Below are positions 1 through 11,331 of a stretch of 64,000 nucleotides of DNA, piece by piece. Numbering within the stretch: the first letter of the stretch is position 1; every line of letters starts with the position of its first letter. The position numbers and the translations under genes were made by a program. The notes below the pieces were generated by a model, which did not search any database, was not told the DNA's origin, and saw only the letters and a list, made by a program, of their open reading frames with translations. The stretch spans positions 310,001 to 374,000 of the forward strand of contig CANMJH010000001.1 in NCBI GenBank assembly GCA_947498125.1, given 5' to 3'. This stretch comes from an uncultured Nioella sp. GTDB taxonomy: Bacteria; Pseudomonadota; Alphaproteobacteria; Rhodobacterales; Rhodobacteraceae.

Positions 1-2
1 GC

Positions 3-830
3 ATTGCCTTTGCGTGTTTTTATTGGGTCCAGCCGCCGCTTGAGGCCAGCGCGTCGTTCCAATTTGGGTGGGTCTCCCAAGTTTATCTGCGCAATCTGGT
101 GTTAACTCTCTTGATCGCAGGGGGGCTGCACCTTTGGTTTTATACCTTCTCAGCGCAGGGCAATAAGCTGAAATATGACCCGCGTCCGCTTATGGTAAAT
201 GGCAGGCAGTTCACTTTGGGCGGGCAGATCCGGGACAATATGTTCTGGACGCTTGGAACCGGTGTGTTGATCTGGACGGCCTATGAGGTGATCCTGCTTT
301 GGGCTTTGGCAAACGGGCATATCTCGATGATCACATGGGATACGAGTCCGGTCTGGTTTGTCGCGATCTTCGTTTTGATTCCGGTTTGGGAAAGCTTTTA
401 TTTTTACGTCATTCACCGGCTGATCCACGTGCCGTTCCTCTACAAACACGTGCATTACTTGCATCACCGCAATATCAATGTTGGTCCTTGGTCGGGCATG
501 TCACAGCATCCGATTGAGCAGATGGTCTTTCTGGGATCGGTCTTTGTGCACATCCTTATTGGCGCGCATCCGCTGCATATCATTTTCCACCTGCAATACT
601 ATTTCCTAACCGCAATTACTACGCATACAGGTTTTCAGGGCTTGCTGGTGAATGACAAAAACCGTCTGGCGCTTGGCACGTTTCATCACCAGATGCACCA
701 CCGGTATTTCGAATGTAATTACGGCAGCCTCGAGATTCCTTGGGACAAATGGTTCGGCTCGTTTCACGACGGCACCCCCAAAGCCAATGTAAAAATGCAA
801 GAACGCCGCAAAAGGATAATGAACAAATGA
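3..830 (+). CDS. Membrane di-iron hydroxylase, sterol desaturase/fatty acid hydroxylase superfamily (5' partial)
   Basis: The reading frame is open from the left edge of the window with no stop, so the true start lies upstream. An internal GTG at 99 is the first usable start inside the window but cuts into hydrophobic coding sequence. The protein has several hydrophobic segments and the histidine clusters of the superfamily: HRLIH, then HKHVHYLHH, and near the C-terminus HHQMHHRY. These ligate a di-iron centre that activates O2 at the membrane surface. The stop overlaps the next start (ATGA at 827-830), so the two are translationally coupled. A reductase and a ferredoxin lie downstream and could supply electrons. 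The family covers sterol, carotenoid, fatty-acid and alkylglycerol oxygenases, and the substrate is not recognisable here. Confidence 0.85.
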   Translation: MAFACFYWVQPPLEASASFQFGWVSQVYLRNLVLTLLIAGGLHLWFYTFSAQGNKLKYDPRPLMVNGRQFTLGGQIRDNMFWTLGTGVLIWTAYEVILLWALANGHISMITWDTSPVWFVAIFVLIPVWESFYFYVIHRLIHVPFLYKHVHYLHHRNINVGPWSGMSQHPIEQMVFLGSVFVHILIGAHPLHIIFHLQYYFLTAITTHTGFQGLLVNDKNRLALGTFHHQMHHRYFECNYGSLEIPWDKWFGSFHDGTPKANVKMQERRKRIMNK

Positions 831-1621
831 AAAAGGCTTTGACTGTCAAAGATCTACAAGCGCTGAAAGGCGTGCGTCAGGTCGCCTTTGTTCAAGTTGC
901 CCGCAAGGATGAAGCAATCGCTGCCTCGCAGGCGGGAATGGATATGATCGGTACGGCGTTCATTCCAGAACGCGCAGATTTTGCTAAAGAGGTACCGGCC
1001 ACTCATTTCCAATACGGGCTACCTTGGGGCAAACATGCCAGCGCGACCGAGGCTTTGCGCGATGCGATGGCCGCGATGCAAGCGGGGGCGCAATCGATCT
1101 ATTGCGGGTTGAGCCCGCATATCATCGAAGTCTTGGCCCGCGAAGGTATCCCTGTGATTTGCCACGCCGGATTGGTGCCCCCGAAAGCGACGTGGACGGG
1201 CGGCTTCAAGGCCGTCGGCAAAACGCGTGAGCAGGCCCGCAAGCTGCTGCAAGATGTCCGAGATTTTGAAAATGCGGGGGCTTATGCGGTCGAGTTGGAA
1301 GTGGTGCCCGCCGCGCTGGCTGCCGCAATAACCAAACGGACTTCAATGCTGACGATCTCGCTTGGGGCAGGTAAGGAGTGTGATGTCCAATATCTGTTTT
1401 CTGCCGACCTCTTGGGCGAGAACCGAGGCCACTTTCCGCGCCATGCCAAAGCCTATCGCAACTTTGCGGCAGAACGCGACCGGCTGCAGGCTGAACGGGT
1501 GGCGGCGTATCACGAATTTATTGTCGATGTGCAATCTGGCGCTTTTCCAATGCCTGCAAATTGCGTCTCGATGGACGAAGACGTTTTGCGCGCGGCGCTG
1601 GATGATGTGCAGGGCGCATGA
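827..1621 (+). CDS. PanB-like protein (ketopantoate hydroxymethyltransferase family) with degenerate active site
   Basis: This 264-residue protein has the TIM-barrel layout of 3-methyl-2-oxobutanoate hydroxymethyltransferase. Recognisable blocks are IPVICHAGLVPPK (about 108-120), TGGFKAVGKT (124-133), ELEVVP (156-161, containing the general-base Glu158) and SLGAGKECDVQYLF (178-191). The usual metal-binding and substrate residues are missing: the VGDSLGM block reads IGTAFIPE, the ADLPF block reads YGLPW, and the VKIEGG block reads IYCGLS. It is therefore probably a paralogue with a changed reaction, not the pantothenate enzyme. No panC is adjacent. The start is the ATG at 827 that overlaps the upstream stop; a longer frame from 740 would overlap the hydroxylase and is rejected. 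It ends in an ATGA overlap with the reductase gene. Confidence 0.75.
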   Translation: MKKALTVKDLQALKGVRQVAFVQVARKDEAIAASQAGMDMIGTAFIPERADFAKEVPATHFQYGLPWGKHASATEALRDAMAAMQAGAQSIYCGLSPHIIEVLAREGIPVICHAGLVPPKATWTGGFKAVGKTREQARKLLQDVRDFENAGAYAVELEVVPAALAAAITKRTSMLTISLGAGKECDVQYLFSADLLGENRGHFPRHAKAYRNFAAERDRLQAERVAAYHEFIVDVQSGAFPMPANCVSMDEDVLRAALDDVQGA

Positions 1622-2862
1622 CGATGCCAACCTCTGAAAAATCGCAACGCACGGTGGTGATCGGAGCGGGGCAGGCGGGCTTTGAATTTTGCGCAAAGTT
1701 GCGTGCTTTAGGGGACCATGGTCCGATCACCCTTATTGGCGAGGAAGATCATCCACCTTATCAACGCCCGCCCTTGTCCAAGGCCTATTTGCTTGGAAAG
1801 ATGCAGCTTGAGCGCCTGTTCCTGCGACCGCGTAGTTTTTTCGAGGAACAAGGGATTACCCTTAAGCTCGGGACAAGGTGTCGGGAAATTGACCGAGCGA
1901 GCAAGACCGTCACAATCAGTGACGGCACGGTTTTGCCCTATGATCGGCTTGTGTTTGCGACCGGCGCGCGCCCAGTTCAATTGCCTGATAAGATGGGCGG
2001 CGCATTGAAACAGGTTCACTATGTCCGGACCCTTGCGGATGCGGATGCAATGGTGATGGATTTTCAGGCTGGAAAACACGTCTTTATCGTCGGTGGCGGC
2101 TATATCGGCCTTGAAGCTGCGGCCGTTGCTTTAGATCTTGGAATGAACGTGACATTGGTCGAAGCAGGGCCACGTATTCTTGGGCGTGTCGCCGCGACAG
2201 AAACCTCAGACTTTTTCCGCGAGCTACATGTAAATCGTGGCGTCAAAATCTTTGAGGGCGTGCAACTGACCAAACTGATCGGTGAAAACGGCAATTTGAC
2301 CGGTGCAGAACTGTCGGACGGTCGCCAAATTGATATTGACGTTGCGGTTGTGGGTATTGGGGTGACTCCTAATCAGGACTTGGCCGATGCTGCAGGGCTT
2401 GAGATCGAAAACGGCATCAAAGTCGATGCGTTTTGTCGAACGTCAGACCCCGATATCTATGCTCTTGGTGACTGCGCCTCTTTTCCAATGGGCAAGGCAC
2501 GGATTCGGATGGAAAGTGTTGGCAATGCTATCGACCAGGCCCAAGCGGCGGCTTCTGTCTTTGCCGGAACAATGCGGCCTTATCGCGCAAAGCCATGGTT
2601 CTGGTCAGACCAATATGACGTGAAACTTCAAATCATCGGCCTTTCAACAGGCTATGACCGTGTTGTGACGCGCGGCGGCCCTTCGGCCCCGGTCTCGTTT
2701 TGGTACTTCGCCGAGACGCGGCTTATTGCGGTGGATGCCATCAACGATCCGCGGGCCTATATGGTCGCTAAACGGCTGATCGAACATGGAAAAATGGTAG
2801 ATCCGGACCGCGTGGCTGATATTGAAACCGATCTGAAATCTCTTTTGAAACAGGACAATTAG
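1618..2862 (+). CDS. FAD-dependent ferredoxin reductase (putidaredoxin reductase type)
   Basis: A 414-residue class of NAD(P)H-ferredoxin reductase that feeds oxygenases. An N-terminal FAD-binding motif VVIGAGQAGFEF is followed by a second Rossmann motif VFIVGGGYIGLEAA for NAD(P)H near residue 160. The C-terminal FAD motif YALGDC lies near residue 282, followed by the reductase C-terminal domain. The start ATG at 1618 overlaps the upstream stop; a second ATG at 1624 is an alternative. Four bases separate its stop from the ferredoxin gene. The order hydroxylase, PanB-like, reductase, ferredoxin implies a dedicated electron chain from NAD(P)H through FAD and [2Fe-2S] to the di-iron protein. The physiological partner is inferred from position. 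Confidence 0.9.
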   Translation: MTMPTSEKSQRTVVIGAGQAGFEFCAKLRALGDHGPITLIGEEDHPPYQRPPLSKAYLLGKMQLERLFLRPRSFFEEQGITLKLGTRCREIDRASKTVTISDGTVLPYDRLVFATGARPVQLPDKMGGALKQVHYVRTLADADAMVMDFQAGKHVFIVGGGYIGLEAAAVALDLGMNVTLVEAGPRILGRVAATETSDFFRELHVNRGVKIFEGVQLTKLIGENGNLTGAELSDGRQIDIDVAVVGIGVTPNQDLADAAGLEIENGIKVDAFCRTSDPDIYALGDCASFPMGKARIRMESVGNAIDQAQAAASVFAGTMRPYRAKPWFWSDQYDVKLQIIGLSTGYDRVVTRGGPSAPVSFWYFAETRLIAVDAINDPRAYMVAKRLIEHGKMVDPDRVADIETDLKSLLKQDN

Positions 2863-2866
2863 GTAA

Positions 2867-3190
2867 ATGGCAACGATCACATATATCAAACATGACGGCA
2901 CGATAAACGTCGTCGACGTGGCCAACGGCTTAACGCTAATGGAGGGAGCACGAAACAACGATATCGACGGAATTGTTGCCGATTGCGGTGGCGCTTGTGC
3001 CTGTTCCACCTGTCATGTGTATGTCCACATAGATTGGATCGAAAGGTTGCCCGCAATTGAGGGCATGGAGCGCGACATGCTTGAATTTGCTTTAGATGCC
3101 GACCCGAAAAAATCCCGTTTGACGTGCCAGATTAAGGTGACGGATGCCTTGGAGGGGTTGGTACTTCAGATCCCCGCCGAGCAAATGTAG
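2867..3190 (+). CDS. [2Fe-2S] ferredoxin, adrenodoxin/putidaredoxin type
   Basis: A 107-residue ferredoxin. The cluster ligands follow the adrenodoxin pattern C-x5-C-x2-C (Cys40, Cys46, Cys49 in DCGGACACSTC), with the fourth Cys in RLTCQIKV near the C-terminus. Such ferredoxins carry single electrons from an FAD reductase to cytochromes P450 or non-heme oxygenases, or serve Fe-S assembly. Its place directly after a putidaredoxin-reductase-type gene, and the absence of isc/suf genes nearby, favour the oxygenase role. It is the last gene of the operon; mnmA converges from the other strand. Confidence 0.92.
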   Translation: MATITYIKHDGTINVVDVANGLTLMEGARNNDIDGIVADCGGACACSTCHVYVHIDWIERLPAIEGMERDMLEFALDADPKKSRLTCQIKVTDALEGLVLQIPAEQM

Positions 3191-3234
3191 CATTGTCAGT
3201 GGGATAAAAAACTTCGCAAAGAATTTCAGATCAA

Positions 3235-3262
3235 AGGCCGTTCAATAGGTGAGGAACGGCCT
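3235..3262 (-). terminator. Hairpin between convergent ferredoxin and mnmA genes
   Basis: Perfect 9-bp arms AGGCCGTTC and GAACGGCCT flank a 10-base loop, about 20 bases after the mnmA stop. On the minus strand it is followed by TTTGATC, a weak U tract. On the plus strand there is no U tract. It may end both transcripts, mainly mnmA. Confidence 0.5.
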
Positions 3263-3282
3263 CAGACCACTTTGTACGACGA

Positions 3283-4422
3283 TTACCCGCGCCAAATCCA
3301 ACCGCCTCCAAAGATGCGTGATCCATCGGGGTCATAAAAGACGCATGCTTGCCCCGGGCTGACGCCTTCTTCGGCCACAATCAGCTCCACCTCAGCCTCT
3401 GTTTCCGAAATTGGTCGGACAACCGCATCGCGTGGCGGGCGGGTGGAGCGGATTTTTACCGACAGAATCCATTCATCGCGGGACATGAACGGCTCATCAC
3501 CCAGCCAATTGATTTCGCGCACCGGAACGATCCGCTTTGACAGCGCTTCTTTCGGACCGACAACCACTTGTCGCTGATCCGGATCAAGGCGCACGACATA
3601 TAGCGGATCGGTCAAACCACCGATCCCAAGACCGCGGCGCTGGCCGATTGTGTAGTGAATTACACCGCGATGGGCGCCCAGCACGTTGCCCTCTATATCG
3701 ACAATATCGCCGGGATCTGCCGCACCGGGACGCAGCTTTTCGATCACCGAGGCATAGTTGCCATCGGGAACAAAGCAGATATCCTGACTGTCGGGTTTAT
3801 CCGCCACCGGCAGACCGTATTTCTGCGCAAGCTTCCGGGTTTCGTCCTTTGAATGCAGATGCCCAAGTGGAAAACGCAGGAAATCCAGCTGCTCTTGCGT
3901 GGTTGAAAAGAGAAAATAGCTTTGATCACGCGTCGCATCCGCCGCCTGATGCAGCTCAGACTTCTCTGCCCCCATCATCCGTTGGATGTAGTGCCCCGTT
4001 GCCATGCAATCGGCTTCAAGATCTTTGGCGGTCCCCAGCAGATCCTTGAACTTCACACGCTCATTGCAGCGAATGCACGGAACCGGGGTCGCGCCCGCAA
4101 GGTAGCTATCGGCGAATTCATCGATGACAGCGTCTTTAAAAATGTTCTCGTAATCCAGAACATAGTGGGGAAAGCCCATTTCTTCAGCCACGCGGCGCGC
4201 ATCGTGTATATCGCGCCCGGCGCAACATGCGCCTTTTTTGGCAAGCGCCGCGCCATGATCATAAAGCTGCAACGTAACGCCAACCACGTCATAGCCCTCT
4301 TCGGCCAAGACGGCGGCCACAACCGAGCTGTCGACGCCGCCAGACATCGCCACAACAACCCGCGTATCAGCGGGTGATTTGGCAAAGCCAAGGGAATTCA
4401 CGGGATGTGGGTCGAGGGGCAT
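3283..4422 (-). CDS. mnmA: tRNA-specific 2-thiouridylase MnmA
   Basis: The 379-residue enzyme performs the final sulfur transfer to U34 of tRNA-Lys, -Glu and -Gln, in the cytoplasm with ATP. The N-terminal PP-loop SGGVDSS marks the ATP pyrophosphatase fold. The two catalytic cysteines are present: one in the [11 protein letters not shown] segment and one in GQACVFYD near the C-terminus. The frame extends upstream to 4482, but the ATG at 4422 gives the usual family length and has GGAG about ten bases before it. The gene is divergent from sciP. Confidence 0.93.
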   Translation of the reverse strand: MPLDPHPVNSLGFAKSPADTRVVVAMSGGVDSSVVAAVLAEEGYDVVGVTLQLYDHGAALAKKGACCAGRDIHDARRVAEEMGFPHYVLDYENIFKDAVIDEFADSYLAGATPVPCIRCNERVKFKDLLGTAKDLEADCMATGHYIQRMMGAEKSELHQAADATRDQSYFLFSTTQEQLDFLRFPLGHLHSKDETRKLAQKYGLPVADKPDSQDICFVPDGNYASVIEKLRPGAADPGDIVDIEGNVLGAHRGVIHYTIGQRRGLGIGGLTDPLYVVRLDPDQRQVVVGPKEALSKRIVPVREINWLGDEPFMSRDEWILSVKIRSTRPPRDAVVRPISETEAEVELIVAEEGVSPGQACVFYDPDGSRIFGGGWIWRG

Positions 4423-4554
4423 CAGAAGCGCTCCGGAGGAGAAGGGATCGTGGAGGAATATAGGAAAATGCAACCTAATCACAAGATGCGTAGTTACACC
4501 TCGTTAAACAGTTTGGCGCAACGTCCTAGCAAATAATCGAGCTTTGAGGACCAC

Positions 4555-4830
4555 ATGTATATTCGACGCATAAAAGGGCCGTATTCTGTGACGCTTCCCG
4601 ATGGGAGCGAGCTTTGTCGTTCTGACTTGCCCAGCCCGACAACCCGTAGATGGGTCGCCAGCCGCAAAGCGGCCGTTGTCCGGGCCGTGACCCATGGGTT
4701 AATGGACCGAAACGAAGCATGCGAGACCTACGGCCTTTCCGATGAAGAATTAGAGGCTTGGACAAAAGCCGTTCGCGAACACGGGGTCGCTGCCCTAAAA
4801 GCCACTGCCGTGCAAAAGTTTCGCAGCTAA
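4555..4830 (+). CDS. sciP: CtrA inhibitor SciP (DUF1153 family)
   Basis: A 91-residue helix-turn-helix protein of the DUF1153/SciP family. The diagnostic stretch is LPSPTTRRWVASRKAAVV followed by a helix pair containing EACETYGLSDEELEAW. In Caulobacter, SciP binds CtrA and blocks activation of CtrA promoters in late predivisional and swarmer cells. Here it lies 118 bases upstream of ctrA on the same strand, so activator and inhibitor could be co-regulated. Assignment rests on family sequence; its action in this organism is inferred. Confidence 0.9.
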   Translation: MYIRRIKGPYSVTLPDGSELCRSDLPSPTTRRWVASRKAAVVRAVTHGLMDRNEACETYGLSDEELEAWTKAVREHGVAALKATAVQKFRS

Positions 4831-4941
4831 GCGGAATTTTTTAAGTTGAATGATGAAAATTATCGGTCAGACTGATTAAAAAGATAACTTGAAATTAACT
4901 AACTCCCGTCAGTTTGGGTGGCAGATTGGTAAATTCGGAGA

Positions 4942-4946
4942 GAATC
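4942..4946. promoter_or_regulatory. GANTC (CcrM methylation) site just before ctrA start
   Basis: GAATC lies three bases before the ctrA ATG and overlaps the end of the ribosome-binding region (GGAGAG). GANTC is the CcrM target in alphaproteobacteria, and in Caulobacter a GANTC site sits in the ctrA P1 promoter. A five-base site with one free position is common by chance. Confidence 0.4.
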
Positions 4947-4948
4947 AC

Positions 4949-5665
4949 ATGCGCGTTTTGCTCGTTGAAGACGATCCTACGACGTCCAAAAGCATTGAGA
5001 TGATGCTTAGCCACGCAAACCTGAATGTCTATTCCACGGATTTGGGCGAAGAAGGTATCGATCTGGCAAAGCTCTATGATTACGACCTTATTCTCTTGGA
5101 TCTTAACCTGCCCGACATGAACGGGCATGAGGTATTGCGCCAGCTAAGAATGGCGCGCATCGAAACACCCATTTTGATTCTTTCCGGTGCGGATGACACT
5201 GAAAATAAGATTAAGGGATTTGGCTTTGGGGCAGATGACTATTTAACCAAACCATTCCACCGGGACGAGCTTATTGCTCGGATTCATGCGATTATTCGGC
5301 GCTCAAAAGGCCATTCGCAATCTGTAATCAAGACCGGCACTATTAACGTTAACTTGGATGCAAAAACGGTCGATGTTGGCGGACGGTCCGTACATCTGAC
5401 GGGCAAAGAGTATCAGATGCTCGAGCTTCTCAGTTTGCGCAAGGGCACGACGCTAACCAAAGAAATGTTCCTTAACCACCTCTATGGCGGCATGGACGAG
5501 CCTGAGCTGAAAATCATCGACGTATTCATCTGCAAACTGCGCAAGAAGCTGTCCGAAGCGACGGGTGGTGAAAACCATATCGAAACGATTTGGGGGCGCG
5601 GTTATGTTTTGCGCGATCCTGTCCCGCAAGCCGAAGAACCTGCCGGGCTTGTCGCCAACGCCTGA
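4949..5665 (+). CDS. ctrA: Cell-cycle response regulator CtrA
   Basis: This 238-residue OmpR-family regulator has an N-terminal receiver domain [12 protein letters not shown] with the acidic pocket, phospho-acceptor Asp in [13 protein letters not shown] and the conserved Lys in DDYLTKPFH. The C-terminal winged helix contains [13 protein letters not shown] and [11 protein letters not shown]. It matches CtrA, the master regulator of cell-cycle, motility and, in Rhodobacterales, gene transfer agent genes. Of the possible starts, the ATG at 4949 is chosen because the family begins MRVLLVEDD and GGAGAG precedes it; the frame is open back to 4889. A strong terminator follows. A full CtrA box is found further on, upstream of the small gene at 10114. 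Confidence 0.96.
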   Translation: MRVLLVEDDPTTSKSIEMMLSHANLNVYSTDLGEEGIDLAKLYDYDLILLDLNLPDMNGHEVLRQLRMARIETPILILSGADDTENKIKGFGFGADDYLTKPFHRDELIARIHAIIRRSKGHSQSVIKTGTINVNLDAKTVDVGGRSVHLTGKEYQMLELLSLRKGTTLTKEMFLNHLYGGMDEPELKIIDVFICKLRKKLSEATGGENHIETIWGRGYVLRDPVPQAEEPAGLVANA

Positions 5666-5693
5666 CGCGCAAGCACTCTGGACCTTGATCAAA

Positions 5694-5728
5694 CGGCCTC
5701 CTATCAAGTTAGGGGGCCGATTTTTTTT
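5694..5728 (+). terminator. Intrinsic terminator of ctrA
   Basis: Arms GGCCTCCT (5695-5702) and AGGGGGCC (5711-5718) pair over 8 bp with one G-U, around an 8-base loop. A run of eight T follows at 5721-5728. It lies about 30 bases after the ctrA stop. Confidence 0.85.
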
Positions 5729-5730
5729 GA

Positions 5731-9970
<4,240 letters not shown>

Positions 9971-9988
9971 CGGCGCGCATTGCTCGAA

Positions 9989-10003
9989 TTAACCTTTTGT
10001 TAA
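9989..10003. promoter_or_regulatory. Full CtrA box (TTAA-N7-TTAA)
   Basis: TTAA at 9989-9992 and TTAA at 10000-10003 are separated by exactly seven bases (CCTTTTG). The extended form is TTAAC-N5-GTTAAC. This is the consensus full site bound by phosphorylated CtrA. It lies 19 bases after the recG stop and 111 bases before the small gene at 10114. Confidence 0.7.
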
Positions 10004-10029
10004 CCTTTAGACTGGGTTTGTTCTCAAAT

Positions 10030-10044
10030 GTTCTCAAAAAGTTC
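10030..10044 (+). promoter_or_regulatory. LexA (SOS) box, alphaproteobacterial type
   Basis: GTTC at 10030-10033 and GTTC at 10041-10044 are separated by seven bases (TCAAAAA), which is the direct-repeat SOS box GTTC-N7-GTTC of alphaproteobacteria. A further GTTC at 10020 precedes it with six bases between. The box lies 70 bases before the start of the small membrane protein gene at 10114, a normal place for repression of its promoter. Confidence 0.7.
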
Positions 10045-10113
10045 TTGATTTCTCGTTTCGAAAATGAGAACAAAGAGCTAACACCGAAGCACACAGTTAA
10101 GGGAACATAAACC

Positions 10114-10236
10114 ATGATGGGTCAGATCCGCCGCATAGTTAAAACCTCTCGCGAGGCACTGCTTTATGATTTCGCTGGCGTCGTTGCCCTTGGCTTTATG
10201 ACGGTGGGTATTCTGCACCTGCCGGGCCTTATCTAA
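10114..10236 (+). CDS. 40-residue single-pass membrane protein, predicted CtrA- and LexA-controlled
   Basis: The sequence begins MMGQIRRIVKTSREALLYDF and continues into a hydrophobic stretch rich in Ala, Val, Gly and Leu to its end at HLPGLI. It has a basic N-terminus and one predicted transmembrane helix (about residues 17-38), so it should sit in the inner membrane with the N-terminus inside. AAGGGA precedes the start. A CtrA box and a LexA box lie upstream and an intrinsic terminator follows at about 10394, so it forms its own short transcription unit. By size, topology and SOS box it resembles the Caulobacter division inhibitor SidA (29 residues), although no sequence homology can be shown by eye. 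It could instead be a small Rhodobacterales membrane protein of other function. Confidence 0.65.
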   Translation: MMGQIRRIVKTSREALLYDFAGVVALGFMTVGILHLPGLI

Positions 10237-10393
10237 CCGAAGTTTACTGCCTGCGACTGTCACCGCCCGGGCGCTTTTCACCCCAACCAGGTCTGTCCCC
10301 AAACGTCCCTGGTTATCGGTGAGCCTCTGCCTGAGGTCCAAGGGTTTGCCTGCCCAAAGGACCGAAGCGCCTGAATTTATGACTCGCATCCTT

Positions 10394-10431
10394 GCCGCCG
10401 CCCCGTTGCCCCGGGTGCGGCGGTTTTTTTT
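10394..10431 (+). terminator. Intrinsic terminator downstream of the small membrane protein gene
   Basis: CCGCCGC and GCGGCGG form a 7-bp GC stem with a partly paired interior, followed by eight T at 10424-10431. The 213 bases between the small gene and the IscU-like gene hold only this terminator. If transcription continues from the small gene, the transcript carries about 160 bases of untranslated 3' sequence. Confidence 0.8.
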
Positions 10432-10449
10432 GATCTGCTGGCAGAGAAT

Positions 10450-10902
10450 TTAGGCGCAGGCGGCGGCGTTGGCCTGACCCATTGCTTCAAGCGTCGCTTC
10501 AAAGGCCAGCATGATCGAGGCATGGCGATTGCCATATTCGCGGGCCGGTACCAAGACCTCATAGCCTTCGAAAGGTGCCTCGGGCTTTGGGCCGCCCTCT
10601 TTCAGCATGTTGCGCAACTGGTTTCGTCCATTTTCGACTTCGGCCACACTGCGTCCGATAATATTGGCCGCCATGATCGAGGCAGAGGCCTGCCCAAGCG
10701 CGCAGGCCTTCACATCCTGCCCAAACCGCGTGATGACGCCATCGGCGACATCCAGATCAACGGTTACGGTTGATCCACAAAGCGGCGCGCGCTTTTTGAC
10801 GGATGCCATGGGGGCGTCCAGCCTTTCGGCAAAGGGGATGTCTGCCGCAAGCGCAAGAATACGCTGCGAATAGAGTTTGATGAGATCAGTTTCGTTACTC
10901 AT
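10450..10902 (-). CDS. IscU/NifU-type iron-sulfur cluster scaffold protein
   Basis: A 150-residue member of the NifU N-terminal/IscU family, which assembles [2Fe-2S] or [4Fe-4S] clusters before transfer to apoproteins. Two of the conserved cysteines are visible, in KKRAPLCGSTVTVDL and VKACALGQASASIMA. A C-terminal ANAAACA carries another Cys. The ATG at 10902 is preferred over upstream in-frame starts because it gives the family length and clears the hisI promoter region on the other strand. No iscS or suf gene is near. In Rhodobacterales such stand-alone SufU/IscU-like proteins are common, but their clients are unknown. Confidence 0.8.
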   Translation of the reverse strand: MSNETDLIKLYSQRILALAADIPFAERLDAPMASVKKRAPLCGSTVTVDLDVADGVITRFGQDVKACALGQASASIMAANIIGRSVAEVENGRNQLRNMLKEGGPKPEAPFEGYEVLVPAREYGNRHASIMLAFEATLEAMGQANAAACA

Positions 10903-10971
10903 GGGCCTTTTCCCTTGCCACCGGACCTTATAGGTAGCGATCCGAACCCCGATTGCAAAGAGGCGCACGAG

Positions 10972-11331
10972 ATGAGTTTTGATCCCGCGACATTGCGTTA
11001 CAACGCAGACGGCCTGTTGCCCTGCATCGCGCAGGATGCGACCAGCGGTGAAGTGCTTATGATGGCTTGGATGAATGCCGAGGCCGTCGCCAAAACACTG
11101 GAAACCCGCCGCGTGACCTATTGGTCGCGCTCGCGGCAGGCATTTTGGATCAAGGGGGAAACATCAGGCCATACACAGGACCTTGTGGATTTTCGGATCG
11201 ATTGTGACCGTGACTGCCTGCTTGCGCTGGTCAATCAGGAAGGCGCGGCCTGTCACACGAATCGGCGCACCTGTTTTTACACGAGCGTGACCGATGGTGA
11301 AGAAGTTGAGCTGATGAAGCCGATGAGCTAG
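10972..11331 (+). CDS. hisI: Phosphoribosyl-AMP cyclohydrolase HisI
   Basis: The 119-residue enzyme opens the purine ring of phosphoribosyl-AMP, the third step of histidine biosynthesis. Family blocks are present: MMAWMNAEA, TYWSRSRQ, FWIKGETSGHTQ, and the metal region with FRIDCDRDCLLALV and GAACHTNRRTCF. The ATG at 10972 matches the usual start. No phosphoribosyl-ATP pyrophosphatase domain is fused. The gene converges on gluQ, and the two stop codons share the palindrome CTAG. Confidence 0.95.
   Translation: MSFDPATLRYNADGLLPCIAQDATSGEVLMMAWMNAEAVAKTLETRRVTYWSRSRQAFWIKGETSGHTQDLVDFRIDCDRDCLLALVNQEGAACHTNRRTCFYTSVTDGEEVELMKPMS

Noticed and set aside
740-826. An N-terminal extension of the PanB-like gene
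   Set aside because: The added residues overlap the hydroxylase coding region and have no PanB similarity; the ATG at 827 forms a normal ATGA overlap.
4831-4948. CtrA autoregulatory boxes upstream of ctrA
   Set aside because: Several TTAA half-sites are present but none are seven bases apart.
10263-10272. CGCCCGGGCG palindrome after the small membrane protein gene as a terminator
   Set aside because: A palindrome with no loop and only a short T run; the clear terminator is 120 bases further on.
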